Positions 30,832 to 39,001 are shown, counted from the first letter of the stretch. The stretch is DNA of 64,000 bases from JAJUJL01 sp041736465 (GCA_041736465.1 JBGSTO010000466.1:24589-88588), one strand, 5' to 3'. The notes: a model not told the origin generated them from the letters alone. Numbers and translations are program-made.

Positions 30832-32223
30832 ATGCATACACCGAATCCGCGCAGACTTTCACATCTCCTCGTGGTCTTGATCATTGCTATCACTACGCTA
30901 TCGTGCGCGTTTGTCGATTCGCTGGTGCGGGGAAGACAACCTGGAGTTGTTGATGTTCCAGAGGAGCCGGCGCCGTCGACTGCTGAAATCGTGATGCCGG
31001 CCCCAACGACGCCCGTAGAGGATGGATTGATCGCTTATCTCGGTCTGGATGGCAATATTTACACGACTGATCGAGAAGGCAGCCAACCAAGAGCAGTGAC
31101 CGATGACGCGAACCTGGAAAGGCTGGACGAGAACCAGGTGCGGCTTTACCAATCTCCAACCTGGGCTCCGGATGGGAAGCATCTGGCAATCTTGAAATTC
31201 AGCGGCGGCGCGGGTGAACGCGTCACGGCAAGTTTGCTGATCGCGCAAGATGGGATGTCAGAAACGCTGGTTGCTTATACCAGCCAGGAGCACTTCCCAT
31301 TCTATATGTCCTGGTCGCCTGACAGCCGATTTGTTACCCTGTTAAGTAATACGCGCGGGGGTGTAAGCCTGTCGCTGCACCTGGTAGATGCTGAGAGCGG
31401 AGTGAACCGCATACTTCATACCGGACAGCCATTTTACTGGGATTGGTCGCCTGATGGGCAGCAGATTCTGGTGCACACCGGTGGCAGCACCAGTCAGAAC
31501 CGTAATGCTGAATTAGGTTTATTGGACCCAGATACCGAGCAGGAAATAAACGTTTTCGATTTAAAGCCGTCCTCATTCCAATCGCCTGCCTGGTCGCCCA
31601 GCGGCGCCGGCGTCATCCTGGCGGTGGAGACAGAAGCAGGCGGAGAATCCCTGGTGCTCGCCAGTGTAGACGGGAATGTTCAGCGCACCCTGGAAGACAT
31701 CGATGGACCGGTGGCATTTGCCTGGTCGCCACCGGGTGAACACGTGGCTTACAGCGTCCAGGATGCGAGCAGCAGCCAGGATGTGGTGAGAACGCTGAAA
31801 TTGATCTCACCCTACCGCGATGCGCCGGCTGAGAGCCTGGTCGCCGGCCCGCTGCTTGCCTGGTTCTGGTCGCCGGATGGTCAGAGGATCGCTTATTTCA
31901 TGCTGGTGAACGCCATCGGAAAGGGTGCTGATCGCCTGGCGCAAACACTGGCGCCATCCAGGATGGGGTTGTACGTGATAGATATTAACTCTGGAGAAAA
32001 CCAGCAGCTGGCTTTATTCCGCCCGACTCAGAGCTTTCTCGAAGTGATACCTTTTTTCGACCAGTACCAACGTTCCAGCACCATCTGGTCGCCAGACAGC
32101 CGCAGCCTGGTCATTGCAGCCCTGGACCCGAATGATGCGGAGGGAATCTATGTGGTTGCTGCAGATGGCAGCCAGGCGCCGGAAAAGATTGCCGAGGGGG
32201 TGATCGGATTTTGGTCCAGGTGA
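30832..32223 (+). CDS. TolB-like beta-propeller (PD40) lipoprotein
   Basis: This is a 463-residue lipoprotein with Cys25 in TTLSC. The mature part consists of WD40-like/PD40 repeats marked by WSPDGK, WSPDSR, WSPDGQ, WSPSGAG, WSPPGE and WSPDSR, which form a beta-propeller like the C-terminal part of TolB. The DGNIYTTDREGSQPRAV blade and the VYAADG-like late blade (YVVAADGSQAPEKI) are typical. It is probably a surface or periplasm-side scaffold; there is no Tol-Pal system here. No Shine-Dalgarno is seen at the ATG. The 171-base gap upstream holds no other gene. Confidence 0.85.
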   Translation: MHTPNPRRLSHLLVVLIIAITTLSCAFVDSLVRGRQPGVVDVPEEPAPSTAEIVMPAPTTPVEDGLIAYLGLDGNIYTTDREGSQPRAVTDDANLERLDENQVRLYQSPTWAPDGKHLAILKFSGGAGERVTASLLIAQDGMSETLVAYTSQEHFPFYMSWSPDSRFVTLLSNTRGGVSLSLHLVDAESGVNRILHTGQPFYWDWSPDGQQILVHTGGSTSQNRNAELGLLDPDTEQEINVFDLKPSSFQSPAWSPSGAGVILAVETEAGGESLVLASVDGNVQRTLEDIDGPVAFAWSPPGEHVAYSVQDASSSQDVVRTLKLISPYRDAPAESLVAGPLLAWFWSPDGQRIAYFMLVNAIGKGADRLAQTLAPSRMGLYVIDINSGENQQLALFRPTQSFLEVIPFFDQYQRSSTIWSPDSRSLVIAALDPNDAEGIYVVAADGSQAPEKIAEGVIGFWSR

Positions 32224-32239
32224 TTGCTGCTCAAGGCAT

Positions 32240-32887
32240 CTAATCGCGTACTTTCAATGCCACCAGGGTACCATCACCGGCGGGGTAGATGGTGCTCAAG
32301 ACGCGTGTGTCGGCGGCAACACGGCGATTGAGCGCCTGCACATTCCGGGTAGCCTCATCGCTTGGGTTGGATTGCAGCACCGCGCCGCCGCGAAATGCGT
32401 TATGAGCGGTAATCACACCTCCAATGCGCACATGTTCGATTGCCCAATCGTAATAATGCTCATAATTCGGTTTATCGGCATCGATGAACACAAAATCAAA
32501 AGGCTGCCCAGCAGATAGTTCTGGCAAGATTTCGACAGCTTCGCCAACGCGTACCTCTACACTGCTTTGCAGCCCGGCAGCCTCGAAGTGCCGGCGGGCG
32601 ATTTCAGCGTGGTAGGCATCTTTTTCGATCGTGATCAGTTGACCACCTGGCAGCAGACCGCGGGCAATCCAAATCGCAGAGTAGCCCCCCAATGTGCCAA
32701 TCTCCAATGCCTGGCTTGCGCCGCACATCCTGGCAAGAATCTGCAAGAAGCGACCTTCTTCAGGGCGCACACTGATGGGCGGCAGGCCTTTTTTGGGCGT
32801 ATTTTCCCAAACGAACCGCAGAATTTCATCATGAACAGCGAATAAATTGGCATTGTACTGGTTAAGGTTGTGGTTGTAAGTGGTCAT
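32240..32887 (-). CDS. O-methyltransferase, caffeoyl-CoA type
   Basis: This 215-residue SAM-dependent enzyme belongs to the metal-dependent catechol/caffeoyl-CoA O-methyltransferase family. It shows ALEIGTLGGYSAIWIAR (SAM motif I), ITIEKDAYH, FVFIDADKPNY (metal and substrate aspartates) and IGGVITAHNAFRGG. Bacterial members act on catechols or related diols; the substrate here is not fixed. The ATG overlaps the stop of the upstream deacetylase-like gene (ATGA), so the two are coupled. Confidence 0.9.
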   Translation of the reverse strand: MTTYNHNLNQYNANLFAVHDEILRFVWENTPKKGLPPISVRPEEGRFLQILARMCGASQALEIGTLGGYSAIWIARGLLPGGQLITIEKDAYHAEIARRHFEAAGLQSSVEVRVGEAVEILPELSAGQPFDFVFIDADKPNYEHYYDWAIEHVRIGGVITAHNAFRGGAVLQSNPSDEATRNVQALNRRVAADTRVLSTIYPAGDGTLVALKVRD

Positions 32888-33810
32888 CGCTGATTCCCGG
32901 GACTGTAAAAGGTTGTGGAAACCGACGCCGCCAGGTGCATGGTGTGCAGGTGGATGTCAACGGTATCTTGGATGTTCCTGGCATAACCGCCAGATAATGC
33001 CACGGCTACGGGAACATGGCTGGTCTGGCACAAAGAAAATACCAGACGGTCGCGCTGCTGCAAACCGGCCTTGCTCACCGAGAGTCTTCCCAGGCTGTCG
33101 CCGCTGAACGGATCGGCGCCAGCCAGGTAGATCGCCAGGTTGGGACGAAAGTGCTCCAATGCGGTACGCACACCCTGTTCTACTGCTTCCAGGTACGCTG
33201 CATCACCGGCGCCATCCGGCAAAGGAACATCCAGGCTGGACGGCTCTTTATGAAAGGGGAAATTCTTTTCACCGTGGACCGAAAAAGTGAAGACACTCGG
33301 GTCGTCCCGGAAGATCGAAGCCGTGCCGTTTCCCTGGTGCACGTCGCAGTCAAGTACAGCGATTCGATCGGCTCGGCCCTCCGCCTGCATGGCGCGTGCG
33401 GCTACGGCGACATCATTGAAGACGCAGAAACCTTCCCCGTGATCGGCGTAGGCGTGGTGGGTGCCGCCTGCCAGGTTGGCAGCGATACCCTGCTGAAGAG
33501 CAGCCCGGCAGGCGGCAATGGTGCCGCCGACCGAGCGCCGCGAGCGCTCGACCAGGGCCGGCGACCAGGGAAAACCAATGCGCCGCATCTCACGCTCGCT
33601 CAGCTCGCCGGAGACAAACCTGTTAAGATACTCGGCATGGTGGACGCGCAATAGCTGCTCATCGCTGGCTGGCTCCGCTACGCGCAGGCTGCTTTCTGGC
33701 ACAAGACGCTGCTCGGTGATGCGCTGCCTGAGCAGGCTGTATTTTTCCACGGGAAAACGATGCCCTTCTGGCAGAGGAAGGGCAAAGTGGTCGCTGTAAA
33801 AGATCAGCAT
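32884..33810 (-). CDS. Histone-deacetylase-family (AcuC-like) hydrolase
   Basis: This 308-residue arginase/deacetylase-fold enzyme has the zinc and charge-relay residues of the family: GGTHHAYADHGEGFCVFND, AVLDCDVHQGNG, AGADPFSGD and the C-terminal LSGGYA tyrosine. Bacterial members remove acetyl groups from small amines or from lysine (AcuC). The start at 33810 gives MLIFYSDHF; the open frame to 34224 reads out of phase through the nitroreductase gene and is rejected. No Shine-Dalgarno is obvious. It overlaps the O-methyltransferase start by four bases. Confidence 0.9.
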   Translation of the reverse strand: MLIFYSDHFALPLPEGHRFPVEKYSLLRQRITEQRLVPESSLRVAEPASDEQLLRVHHAEYLNRFVSGELSEREMRRIGFPWSPALVERSRRSVGGTIAACRAALQQGIAANLAGGTHHAYADHGEGFCVFNDVAVAARAMQAEGRADRIAVLDCDVHQGNGTASIFRDDPSVFTFSVHGEKNFPFHKEPSSLDVPLPDGAGDAAYLEAVEQGVRTALEHFRPNLAIYLAGADPFSGDSLGRLSVSKAGLQQRDRLVFSLCQTSHVPVAVALSGGYARNIQDTVDIHLHTMHLAASVSTTFYSPGNQR

Positions 33811-33853
33811 GACAATCGAGTAGAGTTCTGCTCGCGTTCGATGGTCGCGGCGA

Positions 33854-34372
33854 TTACCAGCGATCCCGGTGGATGAATTCACCCAGGGGCTTTCGACCAC
33901 CGGATTGAGGAGGCCGTGTGAGCGCCTGCGCATCGGCGGGGTAACCGAATGAAATGGCAATGCGTAAGTGCAAATCCTGGGGGAATCCCAACACCTGGCG
34001 GGCTTTATCAACCTGGTAGATCGAAGCCAGGCAGGAACCCACGCCCAACTCCCAGGCTGCCAATTGCATGTAGGCAGCCGCCTGCCCAGCATCGAACATG
34101 GTCTGGAATTTCTCGCTCGGGTCTGGGTGCAGGATAGCGACGCCCAGGGCAGCCCCAGCCAGGTGTCCCGCCCATTCGCCGCATTCGGACAGCGCTTTGA
34201 GCATGGCTTTATCGGTGATAGCAATGAAATGCCAGGGTTGCGTGTTTTTGGATGATTGGGCGCGCCGCCCGGCGTTGATGATGGCGTGGATGGTATCTTC
34301 GGTTAGCGGGGTGTCTTTGAAATTGCGGATGGCGCGTTTGAGGCGGATGGCATCGGATACGTTCATATTCAT
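33854..34372 (-). CDS. Nitroreductase-family FMN oxidoreductase
   Basis: This is a 172-residue NAD(P)H-dependent flavoprotein. The FMN-binding N-terminus RLKRAIRNFKD, then AGRRAQSSKNTQPWHFIAI, the middle AAAYMQLAAWELGVGSCLAS and the C-terminal GYP motif (ISFGYPADA) are characteristic. The enzyme is shorter than classical NfsB, as is usual in this subgroup. The substrate is unknown. GAAAGAA upstream supports ATG 34372; a second ATG is at 34366. It precedes the deacetylase gene by 43 bases. Confidence 0.88.
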   Translation of the reverse strand: MNMNVSDAIRLKRAIRNFKDTPLTEDTIHAIINAGRRAQSSKNTQPWHFIAITDKAMLKALSECGEWAGHLAGAALGVAILHPDPSEKFQTMFDAGQAAAYMQLAAWELGVGSCLASIYQVDKARQVLGFPQDLHLRIAISFGYPADAQALTRPPQSGGRKPLGEFIHRDRW

Positions 34373-34465
34373 AGTTCTTTCGAGATTTGTGTAATCTGAG
34401 CGTTCAATTCTGGGATTTTGTTCTGCACGATATCTCAAATGATACTATCGTTGTATAGGCGGGGG

Positions 34466-34756
34466 TTACGTGACATACACCGCCTCTTTTTCCACTTCGG
34501 CGCGCACCAGGGGTTTCAATCCATCCTGTATAACCAAATCTACTCTGCAACCGAGGATATCTTCGAGTAGGAACTTCGTTTCCATATATTGATCAAAAGT
34601 TGGTGGCTTCGTGAAGGTTACCAGAACATCCACATCACTCGACGGGGCGGCTTCATTTCGTACCGTCGAACCGAATATCGCCAGTGATTTCACACCGAGG
34701 CGATTAAGCGCAGGCGAATTTTTCCTGAGTACCTTGAGAGCATTGGCGAGTTTCAT
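34466..34756 (-). CDS. MNT-type nucleotidyltransferase (MntA-like), no HEPN partner
   Basis: This is a 96-residue minimal nucleotidyltransferase with IFGSTVRNEAAPSSDVDVLV, which holds the GSx10DxD catalytic motif, and a C-terminal DLVIQDGLKPLVRAEVEKEAV. In the HepT/MntA toxin-antitoxin systems such a protein adenylylates the HEPN RNase toxin. No HEPN gene is adjacent on either side, so this is an orphan or a remnant. A TGT-TATAAT box ends 8 bases before the ATG and no Shine-Dalgarno is visible, again suggesting a leaderless mRNA. Confidence 0.88.
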   Translation of the reverse strand: MKLANALKVLRKNSPALNRLGVKSLAIFGSTVRNEAAPSSDVDVLVTFTKPPTFDQYMETKFLLEDILGCRVDLVIQDGLKPLVRAEVEKEAVYVT

Positions 34757-34764
34757 TAGCGATG

Positions 34765-34773
34765 ATTATAACA
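34765..34773 (-). promoter_or_regulatory. Extended -10 promoter of the MNT gene (leaderless type)
   Basis: The reverse strand reads TGTTATAAT, then eight bases, then the ATG. This places the transcription start at or within a base or two of the start codon. Confidence 0.6.
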
Positions 34774-34880
34774 AATTCTCACGGACTATAACTGAAGCCG
34801 TGCAACGCCCGCTGTTTCTGTTTGAAAATATTCGGAGTAAACCAAGATTGATAGGAAATCTATAATCCCCCTGAGATAAT

Positions 34881-34896
34881 CACGAGCGCGCTCGTG
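34881..34896. repeat. 16-bp perfect palindrome in the gap beside mazF
   Basis: CACGAGCGCGCTCGTG is a perfect 16-bp palindrome in the 270-base region between the MNT and MazF genes. It could be an operator or a terminator stem; no T-run follows on either strand. The rest of this gap holds only a doubtful 30-codon frame. Confidence 0.5.
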
Positions 34897-34939
34897 GATA
34901 AGAAGAAAGCGAAAAATGTATTGTACATGAATCCGAGAA

Positions 34940-35032
34940 TCAAATTGCCGGATCGCTTCTTGGCTTCTTGGTTCGACGTGCCTTCGAAATTCGATTGCTG
35001 CGTTTCTGATGAATTTCTTCCAGAGACTTCAC
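34940..35032 (-). CDS. Possible 30-residue basic peptide coupled to mazF
   Basis: A GTG overlaps the mazF stop (GTGA) and opens a 30-codon frame rich in Lys and Arg (KSLEEIHQKRSNRISKARRT, then KKPRSDPAI). The overlap is typical of translational coupling, but the frame is very short and there is no family match, so chance is a real alternative. Confidence 0.25.
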   Translation of the reverse strand: MKSLEEIHQKRSNRISKARRTKKPRSDPAI

Positions 35033-35370
35033 ACGGTTCCAATTACAATTTGTATGGCATTCAGAATTTTCCCAACCTGGTCGCTGTTGAGTGCGCCTAT
35101 GCGTTGAACAAAACGCTCCTGCGACACCGAGCGGATCTGAAAGGCATCAGCCGCGGAGGGTTTCGCCAGCCCTTTTTGTTTATCGGGGTCAATTCGGATC
35201 ATCCAGGGCGCCACTGAGTAACGTTCCTTCCATTCCGTTATTGGCACGATCACCCGTAAAGGTAGAATCCCAATGGCATCATCGCTGACGATGACTGCCG
35301 GGCGAGTTTTTTGAATCTCAGCACCAATGCTTGGATCGAGATTAATCAGCCAGACCTCCCCCTTACGCAT
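35029..35370 (-). CDS. MazF/PemK-family mRNA endoribonuclease toxin
   Basis: This 113-residue toxin has the MazF fold: RKGEVWLINLDPSIGAEIQKTRPAVIVS, given in part as GEVWLINLDP and KTRPAVIVSDD, then LPLRVIVPITEW and the C-terminal QIRSVSQERFVQRIG. MazF enzymes cleave single-stranded mRNA at short sequences and arrest growth unless bound by antitoxin. GGAG nine bases upstream favours ATG 35370; a second ATG at 35379 would add three residues. Its start overlaps the antitoxin stop by 8 bases, the usual arrangement. Confidence 0.93.
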   Translation of the reverse strand: MRKGEVWLINLDPSIGAEIQKTRPAVIVSDDAIGILPLRVIVPITEWKERYSVAPWMIRIDPDKQKGLAKPSAADAFQIRSVSQERFVQRIGALNSDQVGKILNAIQIVIGTV

Positions 35371-35596
35371 GCAAATCATCTCCGTCCAGCGCCTGGAAAG
35401 CTGTCAGCTCCGGGTCTTTCTGGTAATCTTCAAGCAAAGCCTGAGCGGCTGCGGTTAGCGCCAGACGCTTGTGTTCGGCAACCTGTTTATCAAGCATTTC
35501 GCGTATTACATCCGACAGACTGCGTTTTTCCTGACGAGCAATTTCGGTCAGAATTTTGTGCTGTTCTGGCTCCAGTAAAATCTGGGTGCGGTACAT
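35363..35596 (-). CDS. Ribbon-helix-helix antitoxin
   Basis: This 77-residue antitoxin has an N-terminal RHH DNA-binding segment (MYRTQILLEPEQHKILTEIA, then KRSLSDVIREMLDKQV) and a flexible C-terminal part that should wrap around the MazF toxin (LLEDYQKDPELTAFQALDGD). It neutralises the toxin and represses its own promoter in known systems. GGAG lies 9 bases upstream. Two TTATACAT direct repeats lie in the promoter region. Confidence 0.9.
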   Translation of the reverse strand: MYRTQILLEPEQHKILTEIARQEKRSLSDVIREMLDKQVAEHKRLALTAAAQALLEDYQKDPELTAFQALDGDDLHA

Positions 35597-35610
35597 ACAT
35601 TGCGCTCCAT

Positions 35611-35644
35611 TTATACATTATCTGGCTACACAACAATTATACAT
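35611..35644 (-). promoter_or_regulatory. Direct repeats upstream of the toxin-antitoxin operon
   Basis: TTATACAT occurs at 35611-35618 and 35637-35644, 26 bp apart. On the reverse strand each contributes a -10-like TATAA. They are candidates for RHH operator half-sites or promoter elements. Confidence 0.35.
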
Positions 35645-35671
35645 CATAAATAGACAGCGTCAATGTTAAGG

Positions 35672-36577
35672 CTATGCCGCAGTAACACCTCCGGCAACCA
35701 CCAACGCGCCTCCCAACAGCACCTGCCAGGTCAGCGCTTCCCCAAGAAACAGAGCACCCAGTAGCGCCCCGTAAACCACCAGCATGTTATAGAAAGCCAT
35801 TGCCTGTCCCGGCCCAACGCGGCGAATGCCCTCGTTCCAGGCAAGAAAACTGATCACCGTGGGGAAAATGCCGATATACACTGCTCCCAGGAGCACCTGT
35901 GGTGTGGGTGTGAATGCTACGGATTGCAGCTCCACCCCTCCGGCAATCACTAAAAATGGGATCGCCATCCAGGTGGATAGGGCGGTTGCTGAGAACGTCG
36001 AGCGCGACTGGATCGCCATGCGCGCCAGCACGGAATACAGACCCCATAAGGCTGAGGCTGCCAACGCCAGCAGATCACCAGGGTTTACCTTTGCCTGCCC
36101 CCCGGGTACAAGCGCTTCGGCGCCGATGACGAAGCCAACCCCAACCAGCGACACCAGCATGCCGGCGATCGATTTGATGCGTACCTTTTGGCGCAGCAGC
36201 ACTGCCGAGAAAAGCAGCGTGAACAGAGGTCCGGTGGCAATGATCATGGCAGCGTGTGCTGCAGTGGTGTACTTCAATCCCTGGTACAGCAGAATTGGAA
36301 ATGCGAACACGCCGCTCAAGCCCATCCCTGCCAGGATGAGCGTATGCCACCGCCCGTGGTTTTTCACACCTTCATTTGTTGGTGCAGATGCCTGGTTGCG
36401 GGCGATTGCCTGGAAAAGCACGGCGTAGATCAAGCCTCCCACCAGGAACCGGGCGGCGCTGAGCGATACCGGGCCGATCTGATCGCGCAATGCGCGTCCC
36501 AGGGCAATGTTGCTGGCCCAGAAGAGAGTGGCTATATTAACGAGAAGATATGCCCCGATCTTTCTGTTTTTGATCAT
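35672..36577 (-). CDS. EamA/DMT-family transporter
   Basis: This is a 301-residue, ten-helix drug/metabolite transporter with two EamA repeats (LFWASNIALGRALRDQIGPV in the first, SFLAWNEGIRRVGPGQAM in the second). Such proteins export amino acids, nucleosides or drugs; the substrate here is unknown. AGGAAAC six bases upstream of the ATG is an acceptable ribosome site. It is unrelated in close sequence to the EamA protein in the sodN operon. Confidence 0.88.
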   Translation of the reverse strand: MIKNRKIGAYLLVNIATLFWASNIALGRALRDQIGPVSLSAARFLVGGLIYAVLFQAIARNQASAPTNEGVKNHGRWHTLILAGMGLSGVFAFPILLYQGLKYTTAAHAAMIIATGPLFTLLFSAVLLRQKVRIKSIAGMLVSLVGVGFVIGAEALVPGGQAKVNPGDLLALAASALWGLYSVLARMAIQSRSTFSATALSTWMAIPFLVIAGGVELQSVAFTPTPQVLLGAVYIGIFPTVISFLAWNEGIRRVGPGQAMAFYNMLVVYGALLGALFLGEALTWQVLLGGALVVAGGVTAA

Positions 36578-36636
36578 CGGTGTTTCCTGAGCGAAGCCAG
36601 CCTGGATTGTTTGACCGGTTCCCAGGAGAGGCGATC

Positions 36637-37302
36637 TCAGCGCGCCTGGATGGTGATCAGAACCACGCTGCGATCATCCAACGGGTTGCGCGTGATCGTC
36701 ACAGTGGAAAATTTGTCCGGTTTCTCAAAGCGCAGCACCGTCGCCTGTGCAGTTTCAATCCAGCCGCTGGACGCCTTTGTCCAGCCATTCGCAGGCATGC
36801 CCTGTTTGTAGAATTCTACGACCTGAGAATACTCGATTGGCGTGATATATGAAACCAGCTCCAGGGATTTAACAAAGGCGTCTTTGTCACCATCTACAAT
36901 CGGAATATCCGGTGGGAGATTCCCCAGGCTGCCCGCCACCTGTGTGGCGTAAGCCTGGGCAGTTGCGATTGCTGAAGGACCTTGCTCCGTGGCGAACGCT
37001 TGAGCGGTAGCTATGGCAGAAGGTCCCTGTTGTGTGGCGAGAGCCACGGCAGTTTCCAGCAGACCTGACTCGCCAGCCTGGGTGGCTAATGCCTGGGCAG
37101 TCTCCAATAATCCGGTGCTTCCTACCTGGGTGCCGAGTGCTCCCAGGGTGGCAAGCATATCTTGCCCCTGCGATACATTGGTGGCTACTGCCTGAACGGT
37201 TTCCCGGGCGTCGCCGACTTGATTTACTGCATTACAAGCCAGGCTGGCAGCCATGAGAAGGATGATGGCAAGCCAGGCGGCTCGATAGGTTCTGGGCTTC
37301 AT
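36637..37302 (-). CDS. Lipoprotein with tandem 15-16-residue helical repeats
   Basis: This 221-residue lipoprotein has Cys23 in AASLAC. Residues 61-121 contain four tandem repeats beginning at Gly61, Gly77, Gly93 and Gly108: two of the form GxxGLLETAxALATQ and two of the form GPSAIATAQAxATxQ, predicted to be helical. The C-terminal 90 residues form a small domain (PIEYSQVVEFYKQGMPANGW, LRFEKPDKFSTVTITRN) seen in other lipoproteins of unknown role. GGAGG five bases upstream sets the start; the frame to 37341 is rejected. Confidence 0.78.
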   Translation of the reverse strand: MKPRTYRAAWLAIILLMAASLACNAVNQVGDARETVQAVATNVSQGQDMLATLGALGTQVGSTGLLETAQALATQAGESGLLETAVALATQQGPSAIATAQAFATEQGPSAIATAQAYATQVAGSLGNLPPDIPIVDGDKDAFVKSLELVSYITPIEYSQVVEFYKQGMPANGWTKASSGWIETAQATVLRFEKPDKFSTVTITRNPLDDRSVVLITIQAR

Positions 37303-37339
37303 TTTTACCTCCATAGGTAGATAAAAGTTTCGCCCGCTC

Positions 37340-37345
37340 ATTATA
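37340..37345 (-). promoter_or_regulatory. -10 box of the repeat lipoprotein gene
   Basis: The reverse strand has TATAAT 37 bases before the ATG. It lies just after a weak inverted repeat (AAACCGCC at 37353 with GGCGGTTT at 37388) that may end the upstream gene. Confidence 0.4.
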
Positions 37346-37417
37346 ACGCAGCAAACCGCCTGACCTCTTCAACAAACAAAGCGGTTTGGCGGTTTCGGGA
37401 TTGGGTCGCCTCTAAGC

Positions 37418-37822
37418 TCAACCAGCCGGCTCAGGTAAAGGCAGCTCGACAGCGCACCACGGGCAGCGTGCTGTCTGAAAGCCCGTCCATTCCAACTCGC
37501 CCTGGAAGGCGATCACTGGGCCGCCGCACAGCGGGCAATTATCAGGCAGCAGCGCAGTGCTGTGTGCCTGTTGCGCCGGCGCGTAGCCTTCGCCCAGGGC
37601 CGGAGGGATGGAATCAACCTCGCCCACTGGCGTGACCGCACCCTCTTCCGGCGTGGTTATCGCCGGCATCTCGACCCTTACAGGCTCTTCTTCGGGGATC
37701 AATGCCCCTGCCAGCATGCTCAATCCAATCAAAATCAATATCCCGGGCCACCAAAAGCCGGTGAGCAGCAGCACACCAATTCCGATCAGCCAGATACCGC
37801 CTTGTAAAGATTTTCGATCCAT
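37418..37822 (-). CDS. Two-helix membrane protein with C-terminal zinc ribbon
   Basis: This 134-residue protein starts with a LiaI/DUF5668-like hairpin of two membrane helices (GGIWLIGIGVLLLTGFWWPG, ILILIGLSMLAGALI). An acidic proline-rich linker follows, then a zinc ribbon NCPLCGGPV...ARCPWCAVELP with two CxxC pairs. I do not recognise a named family. A role as a membrane-bound sensor or adaptor is possible. No Shine-Dalgarno is obvious upstream. Confidence 0.72.
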   Translation of the reverse strand: MDRKSLQGGIWLIGIGVLLLTGFWWPGILILIGLSMLAGALIPEEEPVRVEMPAITTPEEGAVTPVGEVDSIPPALGEGYAPAQQAHSTALLPDNCPLCGGPVIAFQGELEWTGFQTARCPWCAVELPLPEPAG

Positions 37823-37873
37823 ACCCGTTGTCCGTTTCTTTTTCTGGTTTGGTTTGCCTTCAACTGTAATACT

Positions 37874-38806
37874 CTACGCAGCAGTGGAGAAAATGGCGCG
37901 AGCAAGCATTTCCAAACCGTCAAGTTCGTCCAGGTCCAACCACTGGAGCATGATACGCTGTACACCGGCTTGCTGGAAGGAAGACAGCACTTCCCGAATA
38001 TCCTCGGGCGAAGCGGCGACGATGCCCCGCTGGCGCAGAGACTCTACGGTATAACGATTCTGATAGCGTTGGGATACTATTTTTTCGAGAGATTGCGGAT
38101 CTCCGGCAAAGATGCAGCCGGTCATCAGCGTTCGGCGCACTTCTTCTGGCTTTCGCCCTTCTTTTTGTACCAGTGTGCTCAGGTAGGCGTTCAGTCGTTC
38201 GAATTCCTGCGGTGCGATGAGAACTGCATTCCATTCATCGGCATAGCGTGCAGCCAGTGGGAGCGTGCGTTTTTCGCCGTTGCCTCCGATGACGATGGGT
38301 GGGCCCTGGGGGCGCGCCGGTCGCGGCAGCACAATCGCATCTTGCACACGATAATAGCGCCCGCTGAAGCTGACCGGTTGGGTGCTTTTCAGCAAACGGG
38401 TAATCACCTCCAGCCCCTCCTGAAAGCGATCCAAACGCTCTGGGATGGAAAGTAGATCCCAGCCATAATTGGTGTGCTCGCGTTCCTGCCAGCCTGCACC
38501 CAACCCCAGGCGCAGACGCCCGCCGGAGAGATCATCCACCGCGGCTGCCATACGAGCTGTCAGCGTGGGGTGGCGGAAAGAAAGCGGCGAAACCAAAGGG
38601 CCAAATTCGATGCGCCGGGTGTGGCTGGCGAGCCAGGTCAGCGATACCCACAGCTCGAGCGAGTCCAGGTCTGGCGGGTTTGAATTGGTGTAGTGGTCTG
38701 AGCGGTAAAGCCCGGCAAACCCAAGTTCCTCCACGGCATGGGCTAACCGCTGCCAGCGCGGCCAGTTCAAACCGTTCTGACCTTCCACCATGATCGCAAT
38801 ATCCAT
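37874..38806 (-). CDS. LLM-class (luciferase-like) flavin oxidoreductase
   Basis: This 310-residue TIM-barrel enzyme is of the luciferase-like monooxygenase superfamily and likely uses F420 or FMN. Visible marks are the N-terminal MDIAIMVEGQNGLNW and GLYRSDHYTN, GPLVSPLSFRHPTLTARMAA, LSGGRLRLGLGAGWQEREH and PIVIGGNGEKRTL. The substrate is unknown. AGGAGAG six bases upstream fixes 38806. The 195-base gap to fbp shows only a weak inverted repeat. Confidence 0.88.
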   Translation of the reverse strand: MDIAIMVEGQNGLNWPRWQRLAHAVEELGFAGLYRSDHYTNSNPPDLDSLELWVSLTWLASHTRRIEFGPLVSPLSFRHPTLTARMAAAVDDLSGGRLRLGLGAGWQEREHTNYGWDLLSIPERLDRFQEGLEVITRLLKSTQPVSFSGRYYRVQDAIVLPRPARPQGPPIVIGGNGEKRTLPLAARYADEWNAVLIAPQEFERLNAYLSTLVQKEGRKPEEVRRTLMTGCIFAGDPQSLEKIVSQRYQNRYTVESLRQRGIVAASPEDIREVLSSFQQAGVQRIMLQWLDLDELDGLEMLARAIFSTAA

Positions 38807-39001
38807 CAGTCTCTCCTTTGCTTGGAAAAATTGTTTACCTAACACCAGTCATCTGGAGATGGCTGCTCCCGGGCAAATCGCTGTCGATACTCGTTGCTCA
38901 AGGTCGTACGCTCTGAGCCGGGCAGACCGGGAATGAGCGGTTGCCAATCTGATCTCCCCGGTTCGTTTATCCCCCATGCTGCCCTTACCGCACCGGTCTA
39001 A

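Noticed and set aside
33811..34224. N-terminal extension of the deacetylase-family frame
   Set aside because: It reads out of phase through the nitroreductase gene, lacks family similarity, and the family N-terminus starts at MLIFYSDHF.
34860..35042. 60-codon reverse frame with a hydrophobic end next to mazF
   Set aside because: No ribosome site; the hydrophobic tail arises from the palindrome and AT-rich sequence; a different frame there has the coupled GTGA start.
36188..36852. Long forward frames over the EamA and lipoprotein genes
   Set aside because: They are antisense shadows with biased composition and no ribosome sites.
38807..39001. tRNA or small RNA gene between the LLM oxidoreductase and fbp
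   Set aside because: No cloverleaf or T-psi-C motif; only a 9-bp inverted repeat with a long loop that overlaps the fbp stop.
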